NCBI GenBank assembly: GCA_023228885.1
Contig: JALOAJ010000009.1
Coordinates: 1 to 64,000 of the forward strand
DNA: 64,000 bases
Origin: Bacillota bacterium
Lineage (GTDB): Bacteria > Bacillota > Clostridia > Monoglobales > Firm-18
Direction of reading: 5' to 3'
The notes beneath the pieces are model-generated. The model did not search any database, was not told the origin of the DNA, and was given only the letters and a program-made list of their open reading frames with translations. Each line of letters starts with the position of its first letter. Position 1 is the first letter of the stretch. Positions 56,101 through 62,940 of this stretch are shown here, one piece after another. Both the position numbers and the translations under genes were made by a program.

Positions 56101-59014
56101 ACTTGGGGAATAAGAATTCCAACTCCGCAGGAAGCACTTGAATGCCAAGCTTCAATGTTCTATTTGCTGTAGTTTTTCCGTCTGCTGTTATTGCTCTAAT
56201 GATAAATTCTTCCCCCGCATCAAAACCTTGACTAAGGGCAACTCTCATTTTGCCGTCTTGGTCAAATCTAAGTTCTTTTCCGCTGTTTTTGCCCCTAAGC
56301 ACAACCTCGCCGGGGGATTTTCCGTTCCAGTCCACACTGCAACTAATCTTATACTTTTTCCTGTCTAATTTATCAAAATAAATCTTACCGCTGTTTAGCA
56401 CATCTCTTGCAGGGCCGTTTCCCAAATCAACATCTACATAGTTTATATAAATAGAGTTGGGGTCTTTGGGTTTTAAGACGATACTATATCCTCGACTGCT
56501 ATAAATATAAGGCCATGTAGTTCTAAAATAACCCGTTGCCTCTGCCGTAACCTTAGTTTTCGTGTTGGTTGCCACATTAAATTCCGCCATGCCCTCACTG
56601 TTAGTCTGTTTGGTCTGCCCTTCGATTGTAACCGTTGCATTGGGAATAGGCTGATTTGTTTTATCCTCAACGACCTCGATTTTTACATTGGATATCCGTC
56701 CACTGTTTTGACTGCCCCCTGTTTGAATGGCAATGGCGTTTTCAAGACCAGTTATGGTAGACCAAAAATATTGCTTTCCTATTAGGGGTAGGCCTACAGG
56801 GTAGTAACAGTATGATTTTATTGTTATGTTGTCGCTCAAAAGCCCCAAAAACCCTCCGACATATACCTCGTATTCGCCTATTATTGCAAAAATATTGCCG
56901 CTTACAACGCAGTCTGATATGGTTGTGCCATCCCAAGCACTCCCTATAAGTCCTCCTGCATAGGCATCGGAACCTGCACTTTCAATAGAAACATTGCCGC
57001 TTGCAACACAGTCTGATATGGTTGTGCCATCCAAAGCACTCCCTATAAGTCCTCCTGCATAGGCATCGGAACCTGCACTTTCAATAGAAACATTGCCGCT
57101 TGCAACACAGTCTGATATGATTGTGTCATCTCCAGTTCTCCCCATAAGCCCTCCTGCATAGGCATTGGAACCTGCACTTTCAGCGGAAACATTGCCGCTT
57201 GCAACACAGTCTGATATGATTGTATCATCACCGGCACTCCCCATAAGTCCTCCTGCATAGGCAGAGGAACCTGCACTTTCAGCGGAAACATTGCCGCTTG
57301 CAACACAGTCTGATATGATTGTATCATCACCGGCACTCCCCATAAGTCCTCCTGCATAGGCAGAGGAACCTACACTTTCAGCGAAAACATTACTGCTTGT
57401 TGTGCAGTTTGATATAATAGTTATACCATAGGCATATCCCACAATTCCACCGGCATAGGCAGAGGAACCTACACTTTCAGCGAAAACATTACTGCTTGTT
57501 GTGCAGTTTGATATAATAGTTATACCATAGGCATATCCCACAATTCCACCGGCATAGGCAGAGGAACCTACATTTTCAGCAGAAACATTGCCACTTACAG
57601 TGCAGTTAGATATGGTTGCCCCGTCGGTATAACTAACAATTCCTCCTGCTAAGACACGGGCATATGCTCCTGCACTTTCAGTGGAAACATTGCCGCTTAC
57701 TGTGCAATTTTCTATAATTGTTTCCTCAGCAAATACCACAACTCCTCCAATGTCTGCATTTTTACTTTTAACAGAAACATCGCCACTTAAAATACAGCTT
57801 GATATGGTTGAATTATGTGAACGTAATGTAATTCCGCCGGCAGAATCAATGTAGTTACTTTGAGTATTAGAAAACGAAGAAATATTTCCAATTACTATAC
57901 AATTTTCTATGGTTGAATTATCTGAACTTGATGTAATTCCCGCAGCACCAGCACTTGCGACGGCATGTTTTTCTATACCTTCAGCAGAAACATCACCCCG
58001 TACCGTACAATTTTCTATGGCTGTATGCAAGGCTACCGACACAATTCCACAGGCATCGGCAAAGGAATCAATCCCTTTGGCATAAACGCTACTATTCATT
58101 AAACAGTTTGCTATAGTTGTATGTTCAACAAAACTTGCAATTCCACCGGCATAGGCATAGGAATCTATACTTTCATAGGAATCTATACTTTCGGCGGAAA
58201 TATCACCGCTTACTGTGCAGTCGGATATGGTTGTATTATACGCATACCCCGTAATTCCTCCGGCATCGACATGTCGATATTCTCCTATACCTGTGTATGT
58301 GCTTTCGACGGCGATATCACCACTTACTGTGCAGTGTTCGATATTTGTATTTAAAGCTACCCCAACAACCCCACCAACATCTGCATAAGAATTAGTCGTG
58401 ATGTTGATATTCATTTGGCTTATTTTAAGGTTTTGTAAAATAGCGTTTTCCGTAAATCCAAATAACCCTGCAACAACATCTATACCCTCTGTGATGTAAA
58501 TGGATAATTTTTCAATGATATAATTGTTTCCGTCTAAACTTCCTTTAAAGGGAAACTCATATTCGTCGCCAATCGGTTCCCAATTTCCCCATGTTGATAA
58601 GTCAATATCATTATTCAGTATGTAATGGGCGGATAGGTCATTTCGTATCCCATCTAACTGTGCCGCTGTTTTAATCTGATAGGGATTTTGCTCTGTACCG
58701 TCGCCCCCTGCAAAGCTTCCAGACTGCAAAACAACTGCCGATTGCGGAATAGATTTCACATCTGAATTTTCTACATTACCAACTGTTTCCTTCATCTGCT
58801 CCCGTCGCTCTTGTATGCGCTTTATATGCTCTGCTTGTTCCTCCTCCATACGCTTACGTTCAGCTTCTCGGTGTTTTTCCTCCTCAAGCCGTTCCATTTC
58901 CATTTCCTCTATGGAAATAAGCTTTGCACTTTCTTCTGCATATACGGCAAGATTTGAAACAGAACCCACCATCAGTACTGCCATCAGTAGAATTGACACA
59001 ATTTTTTTAACCAT
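53177..59014 (-). CDS. Giant secreted surface protein with GLUG-type repeats, propeller and CARDB-like domains
   Basis: About 1945 residues with a signal peptide (ends VYA). A charged Glu/Arg-rich helical segment follows (about 30-75, probable coiled coil), then a beta-helix-like array of about 33-residue GLUG-type repeats (about 110-760; AGGLMGSAGDDTIISDCVAS). After that come a carboxypeptidase-regulatory-like domain (NQPIPNATVTIEG), large beta regions, a propeller-like part (about 1200-1550) and CARDB-like domains. The last ~95 residues are the shared domain ending KVLSWNKVESLQPI. ATG 59014 has GGAGG about 8 nt upstream; an extension to 59080 is unlikely. No SLH repeats or LPXTG motif, so wall attachment is unclear. 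Probably an adhesin or binding protein; no enzyme motif seen. Confidence 0.85.
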   Translation of the reverse strand: MVKKIVSILLMAVLMVGSVSNLAVYAEESAKLISIEEMEMERLEEEKHREAERKRMEEEQAEHIKRIQERREQMKETVGNVENSDVKSIPQSAVVLQSGSFAGGDGTEQNPYQIKTAAQLDGIRNDLSAHYILNNDIDLSTWGNWEPIGDEYEFPFKGSLDGNNYIIEKLSIYITEGIDVVAGLFGFTENAILQNLKISQMNINITTNSYADVGGVVGVALNTNIEHCTVSGDIAVESTYTGIGEYRHVDAGGITGYAYNTTISDCTVSGDISAESIDSYESIDSYAYAGGIASFVEHTTIANCLMNSSVYAKGIDSFADACGIVSVALHTAIENCTVRGDVSAEGIEKHAVASAGAAGITSSSDNSTIENCIVIGNISSFSNTQSNYIDSAGGITLRSHNSTISSCILSGDVSVKSKNADIGGVVVFAEETIIENCTVSGNVSTESAGAYARVLAGGIVSYTDGATISNCTVSGNVSAENVGSSAYAGGIVGYAYGITIISNCTTSSNVFAESVGSSAYAGGIVGYAYGITIISNCTTSSNVFAESVGSSAYAGGLMGSAGDDTIISDCVASGNVSAESAGSSAYAGGLMGSAGDDTIISDCVASGNVSAESAGSNAYAGGLMGRTGDDTIISDCVASGNVSIESAGSDAYAGGLIGSALDGTTISDCVASGNVSIESAGSDAYAGGLIGSAWDGTTISDCVVSGNIFAIIGEYEVYVGGFLGLLSDNITIKSYCYYPVGLPLIGKQYFWSTITGLENAIAIQTGGSQNSGRISNVKIEVVEDKTNQPIPNATVTIEGQTKQTNSEGMAEFNVATNTKTKVTAEATGYFRTTWPYIYSSRGYSIVLKPKDPNSIYINYVDVDLGNGPARDVLNSGKIYFDKLDRKKYKISCSVDWNGKSPGEVVLRGKNSGKELRFDQDGKMRVALSQGFDAGEEFIIRAITADGKTTANRTLKLGIQVLPAELEFLFPKFESTPITGIPFFDSESTTVKLDFTEEINKIIKNTASFSIKDDKLIIEVKKAFSNSKENGKLQLLGKNSIGVNYGIKLEVPLTDIATQNLFEEEWTGSFSVSTSNSKSTSSKQEKDMPMSELAKYKYTTMLITPIGAIPILIKLKLSAGISAQISAIGKKDSLRFDGKVTAAAEADLGGGIGASAGDWAEVLIGVYGTAGIELPVTFNPASFKPTIELEYGARATAKLWIIEATAEQKVGSFKWPNWDKRSLGLMSVSDAELQMIGRGFLENPSGFVGDTPKISLFSSVLSNKDTRLIHQNTFVSTQPAIQIINGVPVLVYTVFDEKRADSDALKLVYSTFDGTNWTLPKAINDTGTMDSGFYFDGTSLVWEKTKSNLPANITNFKTVMKESEIYYSSFNGSGWSTPTAMTNNSVADFAPVVAEHGNKRLVAWITNSESDVMGNIGTTDICYKIFDGSSWGETKTVSDIGQVSRIEAAFDGSEGLILFRRDGKLFMVSTADDKVQPVSDTNVEQYKLTHCNNEYLLATFNQNGKLTVTSSFNGNEEITEIETGDDFKTSPVFTQQGDELYLCWVESVDGYNALCGVRYNGGLWSEKMTMIDGEFNVKRPSIVLKGDGKFVAAYLTEQPIEIIDNGGVLSYTGGQNDLYVTEITPSYNLAVSENNIFYDDSIYTMAGVAPITCTLYNIGEEEISGYDIYIYEGSTLKATVERGDEVLKAGDSKNITFSYRPEVAGAKEISFKILPKNVADFDESDNSRTIIIGQIDASITESYFIKNDDEYWLNVVVHNAGSVDSDRMIVRVHKDTEDGEVVLEKTFDDVLANEVFSFAEPIDINEFSQSGIAKYYVTVVAEDDVNVLNNSSLAVAKTEKILDFDYTVVDDFFSIDGNTWTANIDFVNNGEEKIIDIILAMYDAETNKLLNLKLYREQVIPYGNSEKSFDVDCGGKTSNVTCKVLSWNKVESLQPIINSSIFKKTY
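56853..57641 (-). repeat. Tandem 99-bp repeats inside the giant surface protein gene
   Basis: About eight copies in strict 99-bp register; the block CCTCCTGCAT or a close variant recurs at 56952, 57051, 57150, 57249, 57348, 57447 and 57546. Neighbouring copies are nearly identical at the DNA level; 57361-57459 and 57460-57558 are identical. Each codes for one 33-residue repeat. More diverged copies continue to about 58400. Confidence 0.9.
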
Positions 59015-59188
59015 CGTATATCCTCCCTGTCTTTTCCTTTGCTTCTTTTTATATAGTTCCTCCGAAAACAAATTTTCCATTTTATTTTATCATATGGCTC
59101 CACAATCTGTAAACTAACTTAATTACAAATTGTGTTCTTATTAAATTTCAACAAAGCAATTATAATTAACATAGAGGTGAATTGCTTT

Positions 59189-59392
59189 ATGAAAGATAAA
59201 TTTATAGTCACTTCCAAAACCGAACATTCGGTTACAATGACCGCACGCATTGACAAGGAACTGAATGATAAACTTAAAAAGTTGGATTTTAAAAGCAACC
59301 GTTCCCGTAATGAACTAATTAATATGTCATTGCGCTATACTTTTCAAAACATCGAGTTTACTGAAAATATTGAAAAACAACTGGTAATATGA
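59189..59392 (+). CDS. Ribbon-helix-helix (Arc/CopG-like) DNA-binding protein
   Basis: 67 residues. The core reads SVTMTARIDKELNDKLKKLD followed by SNRSRNELINMSLRYTF, the strand-helix-helix pattern of Arc/MetJ-type repressors. Start ATG 59189 has GAGGTGA 8 nt upstream; an upstream in-frame start at 59132 lacks a site. It is divergent from the surface-protein gene. Proteins like this regulate plasmid or mobile-element genes or act as antitoxins; no toxin gene is adjacent. Confidence 0.75.
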   Translation: MKDKFIVTSKTEHSVTMTARIDKELNDKLKKLDFKSNRSRNELINMSLRYTFQNIEFTENIEKQLVI

Positions 59393-59488
59393 CCAATGCA
59401 ATTATTATACAGTACAACTGGTAAATTTTCAAGATAATTTTTCCATGTAATTACTGTTTAACATTGTTTTCGCTACCAGCTCCCCATC

Positions 59489-59647
59489 CTACTCTTTCTT
59501 TGGCTTCAGAGATTCTTTCCAATCCTCAAACTCCCGCTTGCCTTACGCGCTCTCAAAGAATTTCTGTATCTCAGGAAGTAGGCAGCGGGCAAGAGTTTCA
59601 ATTTCGTGTTTTGGTATGTCAGCAGTATAATCTTTTTGCTTCCCCAT
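59489..59647 (-). pseudogene. Small mobile-element ORF interrupted by an in-frame stop
   Basis: ATG 59647, with an AGAGGGG site upstream, opens a frame that reads MGKQKDYTADIPKHEIETLA, then RCLLPEIQKFFESA, a TAA at 59543-59545, and then continues in the same frame as GKREFEDWKESLKPKKE to a TAG at 59489. Both halves have good protein character and the frame is conserved across the TAA, so a single nonsense change in a ~52-residue gene is likely. It resembles small conserved proteins that accompany recombinases in Clostridia. It could also be a functional 34-residue product. Confidence 0.55.
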
Positions 59648-60060
59648 ACTGTCCCCTCTTTCCCATTCAAATTAACTCTAAAAAGATCCCCCTACTATAT
59701 AAAGGAAAGAAGTAAGAGGTTTGCTAACCATAAAAACAAATATTTTTAAAAAGTTATAAAAATACACAAAAGCCATATTTGGTTTCTGGGCGTTTTACGA
59801 TAGTTATTTAATATATGAACTTAATTTGTATTAATAAATTCTGACTAAGCTCTTTAAAGCAGAAAAAAAAGGGTTTGGGCTTTGCCCAAGATTTAAAACT
59901 GTTTGTATATACAAGGGGGAAGCTTGCCGTCACCAAGATGACGTATATTTTAGTTCCCTTGCTAATTTTTTGACACGCCTGTTATTTTAGAAGATAACAA
60001 AAAAGCAGATGAATAAAATTGAAAATTACATTAAAAGTACTTTTAAATCACATAAAAATA
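59648..60060. other. Non-coding AT-rich region
   Basis: No gene supported. A short GGGC-TTT-GCCC hairpin lies near 59877-59889. Otherwise there are only A/T-rich runs and no recognisable promoter or RNA. Confidence 0.4.
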
Positions 60061-60093
60061 CCCCACCTTGTTCCAAATTGGAATAAGGTGGGG
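60061..60093 (-). terminator. Terminator hairpin of the TnpV-like gene
   Basis: CCCCACCTT pairs with AAGGTGGGG around an inner TTCCAA/TTGGAA stem. Reading on the minus strand it lies 6 bp after the TnpV-like stop and is followed by TATTTTTA, as in a rho-independent terminator. A near copy of its core lies at 60445. Confidence 0.8.
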
Positions 60094-60099
60094 CAATTA

Positions 60100-60411
60100 T
60101 TACGTTAAATCTTGATACATAAGCCATTCTCGAATCACAGAACGAGTCATAGAATCTCTTGTTTTAGATTTTTTATAAAGATTTGTTTCCATTTCCCTTT
60201 GCTCATGTTCATAACTTTCCAAAAATTCAAACAGCCTTTCTTCTTCAAGTAATTGTAATATATATTCAGGTTGGTGTTCTTTCATATATTCAAACTTTGC
60301 ATTTGCATATGGCGATAAATCATATGGTACTATGTAATCAATGGGATTGTAAATTTCATTATCGTCAAGTTCGTAAATAAAGCCATTTTCATCAAATAAA
60401 TACTTATCCAT
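60100..60411 (-). CDS. TnpV-like transposon-encoded protein
   Basis: 103 residues, acidic and helical. The layout matches the TnpV family (PF14198): a short N-terminal YLFDENGFIYELDDNEIYNP strand pair, a YMKEHQPEYILQLLEEERL helix segment, and a C-terminal helix ending in a basic VIREWLMYQ. TnpV proteins are found in Clostridial transposons of the Tn4451 type; their role is not known. The gene is bracketed by two copies of a hairpin (60061 and 60445). Confidence 0.6.
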   Translation of the reverse strand: MDKYLFDENGFIYELDDNEIYNPIDYIVPYDLSPYANAKFEYMKEHQPEYILQLLEEERLFEFLESYEHEQREMETNLYKKSKTRDSMTRSVIREWLMYQDLT

Positions 60412-60444
60412 CGTATCAACTTCTTCTGAAAACTAATTTCTGCG

Positions 60445-60469
60445 ACCTTATTCCAAGTTGGAACAAGGT
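60445..60469. repeat. Inverted repeat related to the 60061 terminator
   Basis: ACCTT-A-TTCCAA-G-TTGGAA-C-AAGGT, differing at only a few positions from the core of the hairpin at 60065-60089. It lies directly after the stop of the 60469 gene on the minus strand and so may terminate it; it lacks a following T-run. Confidence 0.6.
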
Positions 60470-60774
60470 TAGTTTATAAATCCAAATTGTTTTAATAGAA
60501 AAATGCAATCGACATATCCTTGAAAATACACAGCAGTCTGTTCTATAGTATGAGTACCACTCTCAACTTCCATAAAATCCTTTATTGTCTGTTTTTGCTT
60601 AAAGGTTATCTCTAAAGTATCAGTGTCAAGGAATTTTATTAATTCATCGTTTAATGCTAACCCCTTAGATAACATTTTTGCATAATCAGTATTGCACTTT
60701 CGCAACCTTACTAACGAATCACTAATTGTTTCGGCAAGTAATGTGTTTAAGTTTATTGAAAAGCTATTTTTCAT
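60469..60774 (-). CDS. Small helical protein, DUF6809-like
   Basis: 101 residues from ATG 60774, which follows an AAAGGGG site. It is all-helical, with an N-terminal LNTLLAETISDSLVRLRK stretch and a C-terminal AVYFQGYVDCIFLLKQFGF segment. The latter resembles the ending of small DUF6809-like proteins found beside TnpV genes in Clostridial elements. Function unknown. The frame extends upstream to 60810 but without a ribosome site there. Confidence 0.55.
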   Translation of the reverse strand: MKNSFSINLNTLLAETISDSLVRLRKCNTDYAKMLSKGLALNDELIKFLDTDTLEITFKQKQTIKDFMEVESGTHTIEQTAVYFQGYVDCIFLLKQFGFIN

Positions 60775-60816
60775 AGATGTTAGTCCCCTTTCTATAAATG
60801 TTGTTAACATAATACT

Positions 60817-60951
60817 ATGAAGCTTACTTCGCGTCCAGCCGCAATTCCGGACAAATTTTCACTTGATGATCAGTGCAAAGCGCACAAAAGATATCCCTGT
60901 GAATATCACTACACTTACATCATGGCAGAGATCCTTTTGTTATTTTTCTGA
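60817..60951 (+). CDS. Possible 44-residue ORF ahead of the XRE operon
   Basis: ATG 60817 to TGA 60949, starting MKLTSRPAAIPDKFSLDDQ and rich in Cys, His and Tyr (CKAHKRYPCEYHYTY). No ribosome binding site is visible, and the opposite strand is partly open too, so coding status is doubtful. It may be a remnant of an element gene. Confidence 0.25.
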   Translation: MKLTSRPAAIPDKFSLDDQCKAHKRYPCEYHYTYIMAEILLLFF

Positions 60952-60952
60952 A

Positions 60953-60994
60953 GTCAATATATGTATTGACTTATAACCGATTATTGATTATAAT
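60953..60994 (+). promoter_or_regulatory. Sigma-A promoter and probable operator of the XRE-recombinase operon
   Basis: TTGACT at 60966-60971 and TATAAT at 60989-60994 are separated by exactly 17 bp, 21 bp ahead of the XRE gene and its AAGGGGGA site. A palindrome GTCAATA-TATG-TATTGAC at 60953-60970 overlaps the -35 box, a placement expected for autorepression by the XRE protein. The promoter call is strong; the operator role is inference. Confidence 0.8.
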
Positions 60995-61015
60995 ATATCC
61001 AAGGGGGAATTAGCT

Positions 61016-61372
61016 ATGAAGATTGTTGGAGAACGCTTACGTTCATTACGAGAGGGCATAAAACTTTCACAAGCAAAGCTAGCAAAATTAATTGGCACAA
61101 CTCAGGCAAGTGTCAACAGATATGAAGCATTGGCATCTGAACCGCCTTTAAAAACACTTTTATGGTATGCAGACCATTTTGATGTTTCTATGGACTATAT
61201 TTTTGGCAGAACGGGCAAACCTCAGGGAAAGTTATATGAGTATAAACCCAAAATAGTAAATAGCGAAGAAATGCAACAGTTTATCGAGATGTGTTTTGAC
61301 CCGAATTCGCCGATGAATGAGAGGTTAAAGCAGACCTTAATTGAAATGATGGGGGAGGCTGAAAGCAAATGA
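61016..61372 (+). CDS. XRE-family (cI-like) transcriptional regulator
   Basis: 118 residues. An N-terminal HTH_3 domain (about 5-60) carries LSQAKLAKLIGTTQASVNRYE as its recognition core, followed by the typical LLWYADHFDVSMDYIFGRT ending of XRE repressors. The C-terminal ~50 residues are element-specific. It is read from a near-consensus promoter, and its stop overlaps the recombinase start (ATGA), so it probably controls recombinase expression. Confidence 0.88.
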   Translation: MKIVGERLRSLREGIKLSQAKLAKLIGTTQASVNRYEALASEPPLKTLLWYADHFDVSMDYIFGRTGKPQGKLYEYKPKIVNSEEMQQFIEMCFDPNSPMNERLKQTLIEMMGEAESK

Positions 61373-62940
61373 AAGCTGTAATCTACGCACGATATTCTTC
61401 CGATAACCAAAGAGAGGAATCAATTGAGGGGCAATTGCGTGAGTGCAGTGAATTTGCACAGCGCAAGGGTTATACAATCATTAAAACTTATGCAGACAGG
61501 GCTATATCGGGTAAAAAAGCGGATAACCGCCCCGAGTTTATGCAGATGATAGCCGACAGCAAGCAAAAAATGTTTGATGTGGTTATCGTTTGGAAAATTG
61601 ACCGTTTTTCGCGGGATAAGTATGACAGCGTTTATTACAAAAATGCACTCAAAAAGAACGGGGTCAGTGTTATTTCTGCTACCGAGCCAATTGATGATAG
61701 CCCCGAAGGTCAGCTTATGGAAAGCATTTTCGAGGGTTTTTCTGTTTATTATATTAAAGACCTATCTGCAAAGGTTAGCCGAGGAATGACAGAAAATGCG
61801 TTAAAATGCAAATTCAATGGTGGAACAATGACTTTTGGGTATGTAATAGATGAAAATAGACACTTTCAGCCTGACCCTGTAAATGCCTTGATTGTTGCAG
61901 ATATTTTTATGCGTTATGCAGGCGGTGAAAGTACAAAAAGTATTTTAAGTTCATTAACAGCACAAGGTATTAAGAACAGCCAAGGAAGACCTGTTACATA
62001 TAGCTTTATTACAAATATGCTGAAAAACAGACGATATTTAGGTGAATACCGTTTCAGGGATACGGTTATTAAAGAGGCTTTTACACCACTTATAGACCTT
62101 GAAACTTTTGAAAAGTGCCAAAGACGATTGGTGGCAAATCAGCGCAAGCCTGCACATTTTAAGACTGTTGAGGACAAATATCTTTTGACTGGTAAAATCT
62201 TTTGCGGTCATTGTGGCAGTACCATGTCGGGCGTGAGCGGTACAAGCAGTACAGGTACAAAACACCGTTACTACCATTGTTATGTTGCGAAAAACAAAAA
62301 GACTTGTGATAAAAAACGTATTTCCAAGTCATTTATTGAAACAGTAGTTGTAGGTTATACGATGCAAATGCTAAACGATACACGAATCGTCAATCAAATT
62401 GTAGATAATTGCTTCAAGTTGCAGACAAAAGAAAATGCCAGTCTTCCTGCAATGGAAAGCAGGCTTACCCAAACCCAAAAAGAGATTGACAATGTGATGA
62501 ATGCCATTAAGCAGGGGATTATTACATCCTCAACTAAATCAACTCTTGAACAGCTGGAGCAGGAAAAGGAAAATCTTGAAATTGCTATCGCTAAGGAACA
62601 AATTGAGCGTCCTATTTTGAGTAAAGAGCAAATCAAATATTGGATATGCAAATTCAAGTTTACAAATGCGGATATTGAAGAACAGAAAAAGCAGCTAATA
62701 GAAGTCTTTATTAACGCAATCTATGTCTATGACGATAAAGTGTTAGTGACATTCAACTATAAGGATGGCGAGATATGTGCTACATTTGACGATATAAACG
62801 AAATGCTTACACAAAAGGAAAACGCCGACAATCGCAAGGATTATCAGCGTTCGCCTTTGAACAAGTTTGGTGAACCGTTTGCTTCTAAATCCGAACTATT
62901 TATCTCTTCAAGCGTAATGTTCTTTGTGCCATCCTTGTAA
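61369..62940 (+). CDS. Large serine recombinase
   Basis: 523 residues. The resolvase domain (about 1-150) has the catalytic serine S10 in YARYSSD, QLRECSEFAQ and IVWKIDRFSRD blocks. The Recombinase domain (about 160-270, ITNMLKNRRYLGEYRF), a zinc ribbon (FCGHCGSTMSG...CDKK, about 285-315) and a coiled-coil (about 355-410) follow. Such enzymes integrate and excise mobile elements at attachment sites. The last ~30 codons (from SPLNKFGEPF on) overlap the opposite-strand recombinase, so the native C-terminus may have been replaced at an integration junction. It is co-transcribed with the XRE gene. Confidence 0.9.
   Translation: MKAVIYARYSSDNQREESIEGQLRECSEFAQRKGYTIIKTYADRAISGKKADNRPEFMQMIADSKQKMFDVVIVWKIDRFSRDKYDSVYYKNALKKNGVSVISATEPIDDSPEGQLMESIFEGFSVYYIKDLSAKVSRGMTENALKCKFNGGTMTFGYVIDENRHFQPDPVNALIVADIFMRYAGGESTKSILSSLTAQGIKNSQGRPVTYSFITNMLKNRRYLGEYRFRDTVIKEAFTPLIDLETFEKCQRRLVANQRKPAHFKTVEDKYLLTGKIFCGHCGSTMSGVSGTSSTGTKHRYYHCYVAKNKKTCDKKRISKSFIETVVVGYTMQMLNDTRIVNQIVDNCFKLQTKENASLPAMESRLTQTQKEIDNVMNAIKQGIITSSTKSTLEQLEQEKENLEIAIAKEQIERPILSKEQIKYWICKFKFTNADIEEQKKQLIEVFINAIYVYDDKVLVTFNYKDGEICATFDDINEMLTQKENADNRKDYQRSPLNKFGEPFASKSELFISSSVMFFVPSL

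Noticed and set aside
57043..57357. Repetitive minus-strand frame in the 99-bp array that could be mistaken for a separate repeat protein
   Set aside because: It is an alternative frame of the tandem repeats in the giant surface protein; the main frame is uninterrupted across the whole gene.
56853..57641. CRISPR-like array
   Set aside because: The 99-bp units are contiguous, coding and without unique spacers.
59464..59715. An 83-codon plus-strand frame near the ribbon-helix-helix gene
   Set aside because: The opposite strand holds the better-supported small ORF with a ribosome site and natural protein composition; this frame is rich in Pro/Ser, as expected for a shadow.
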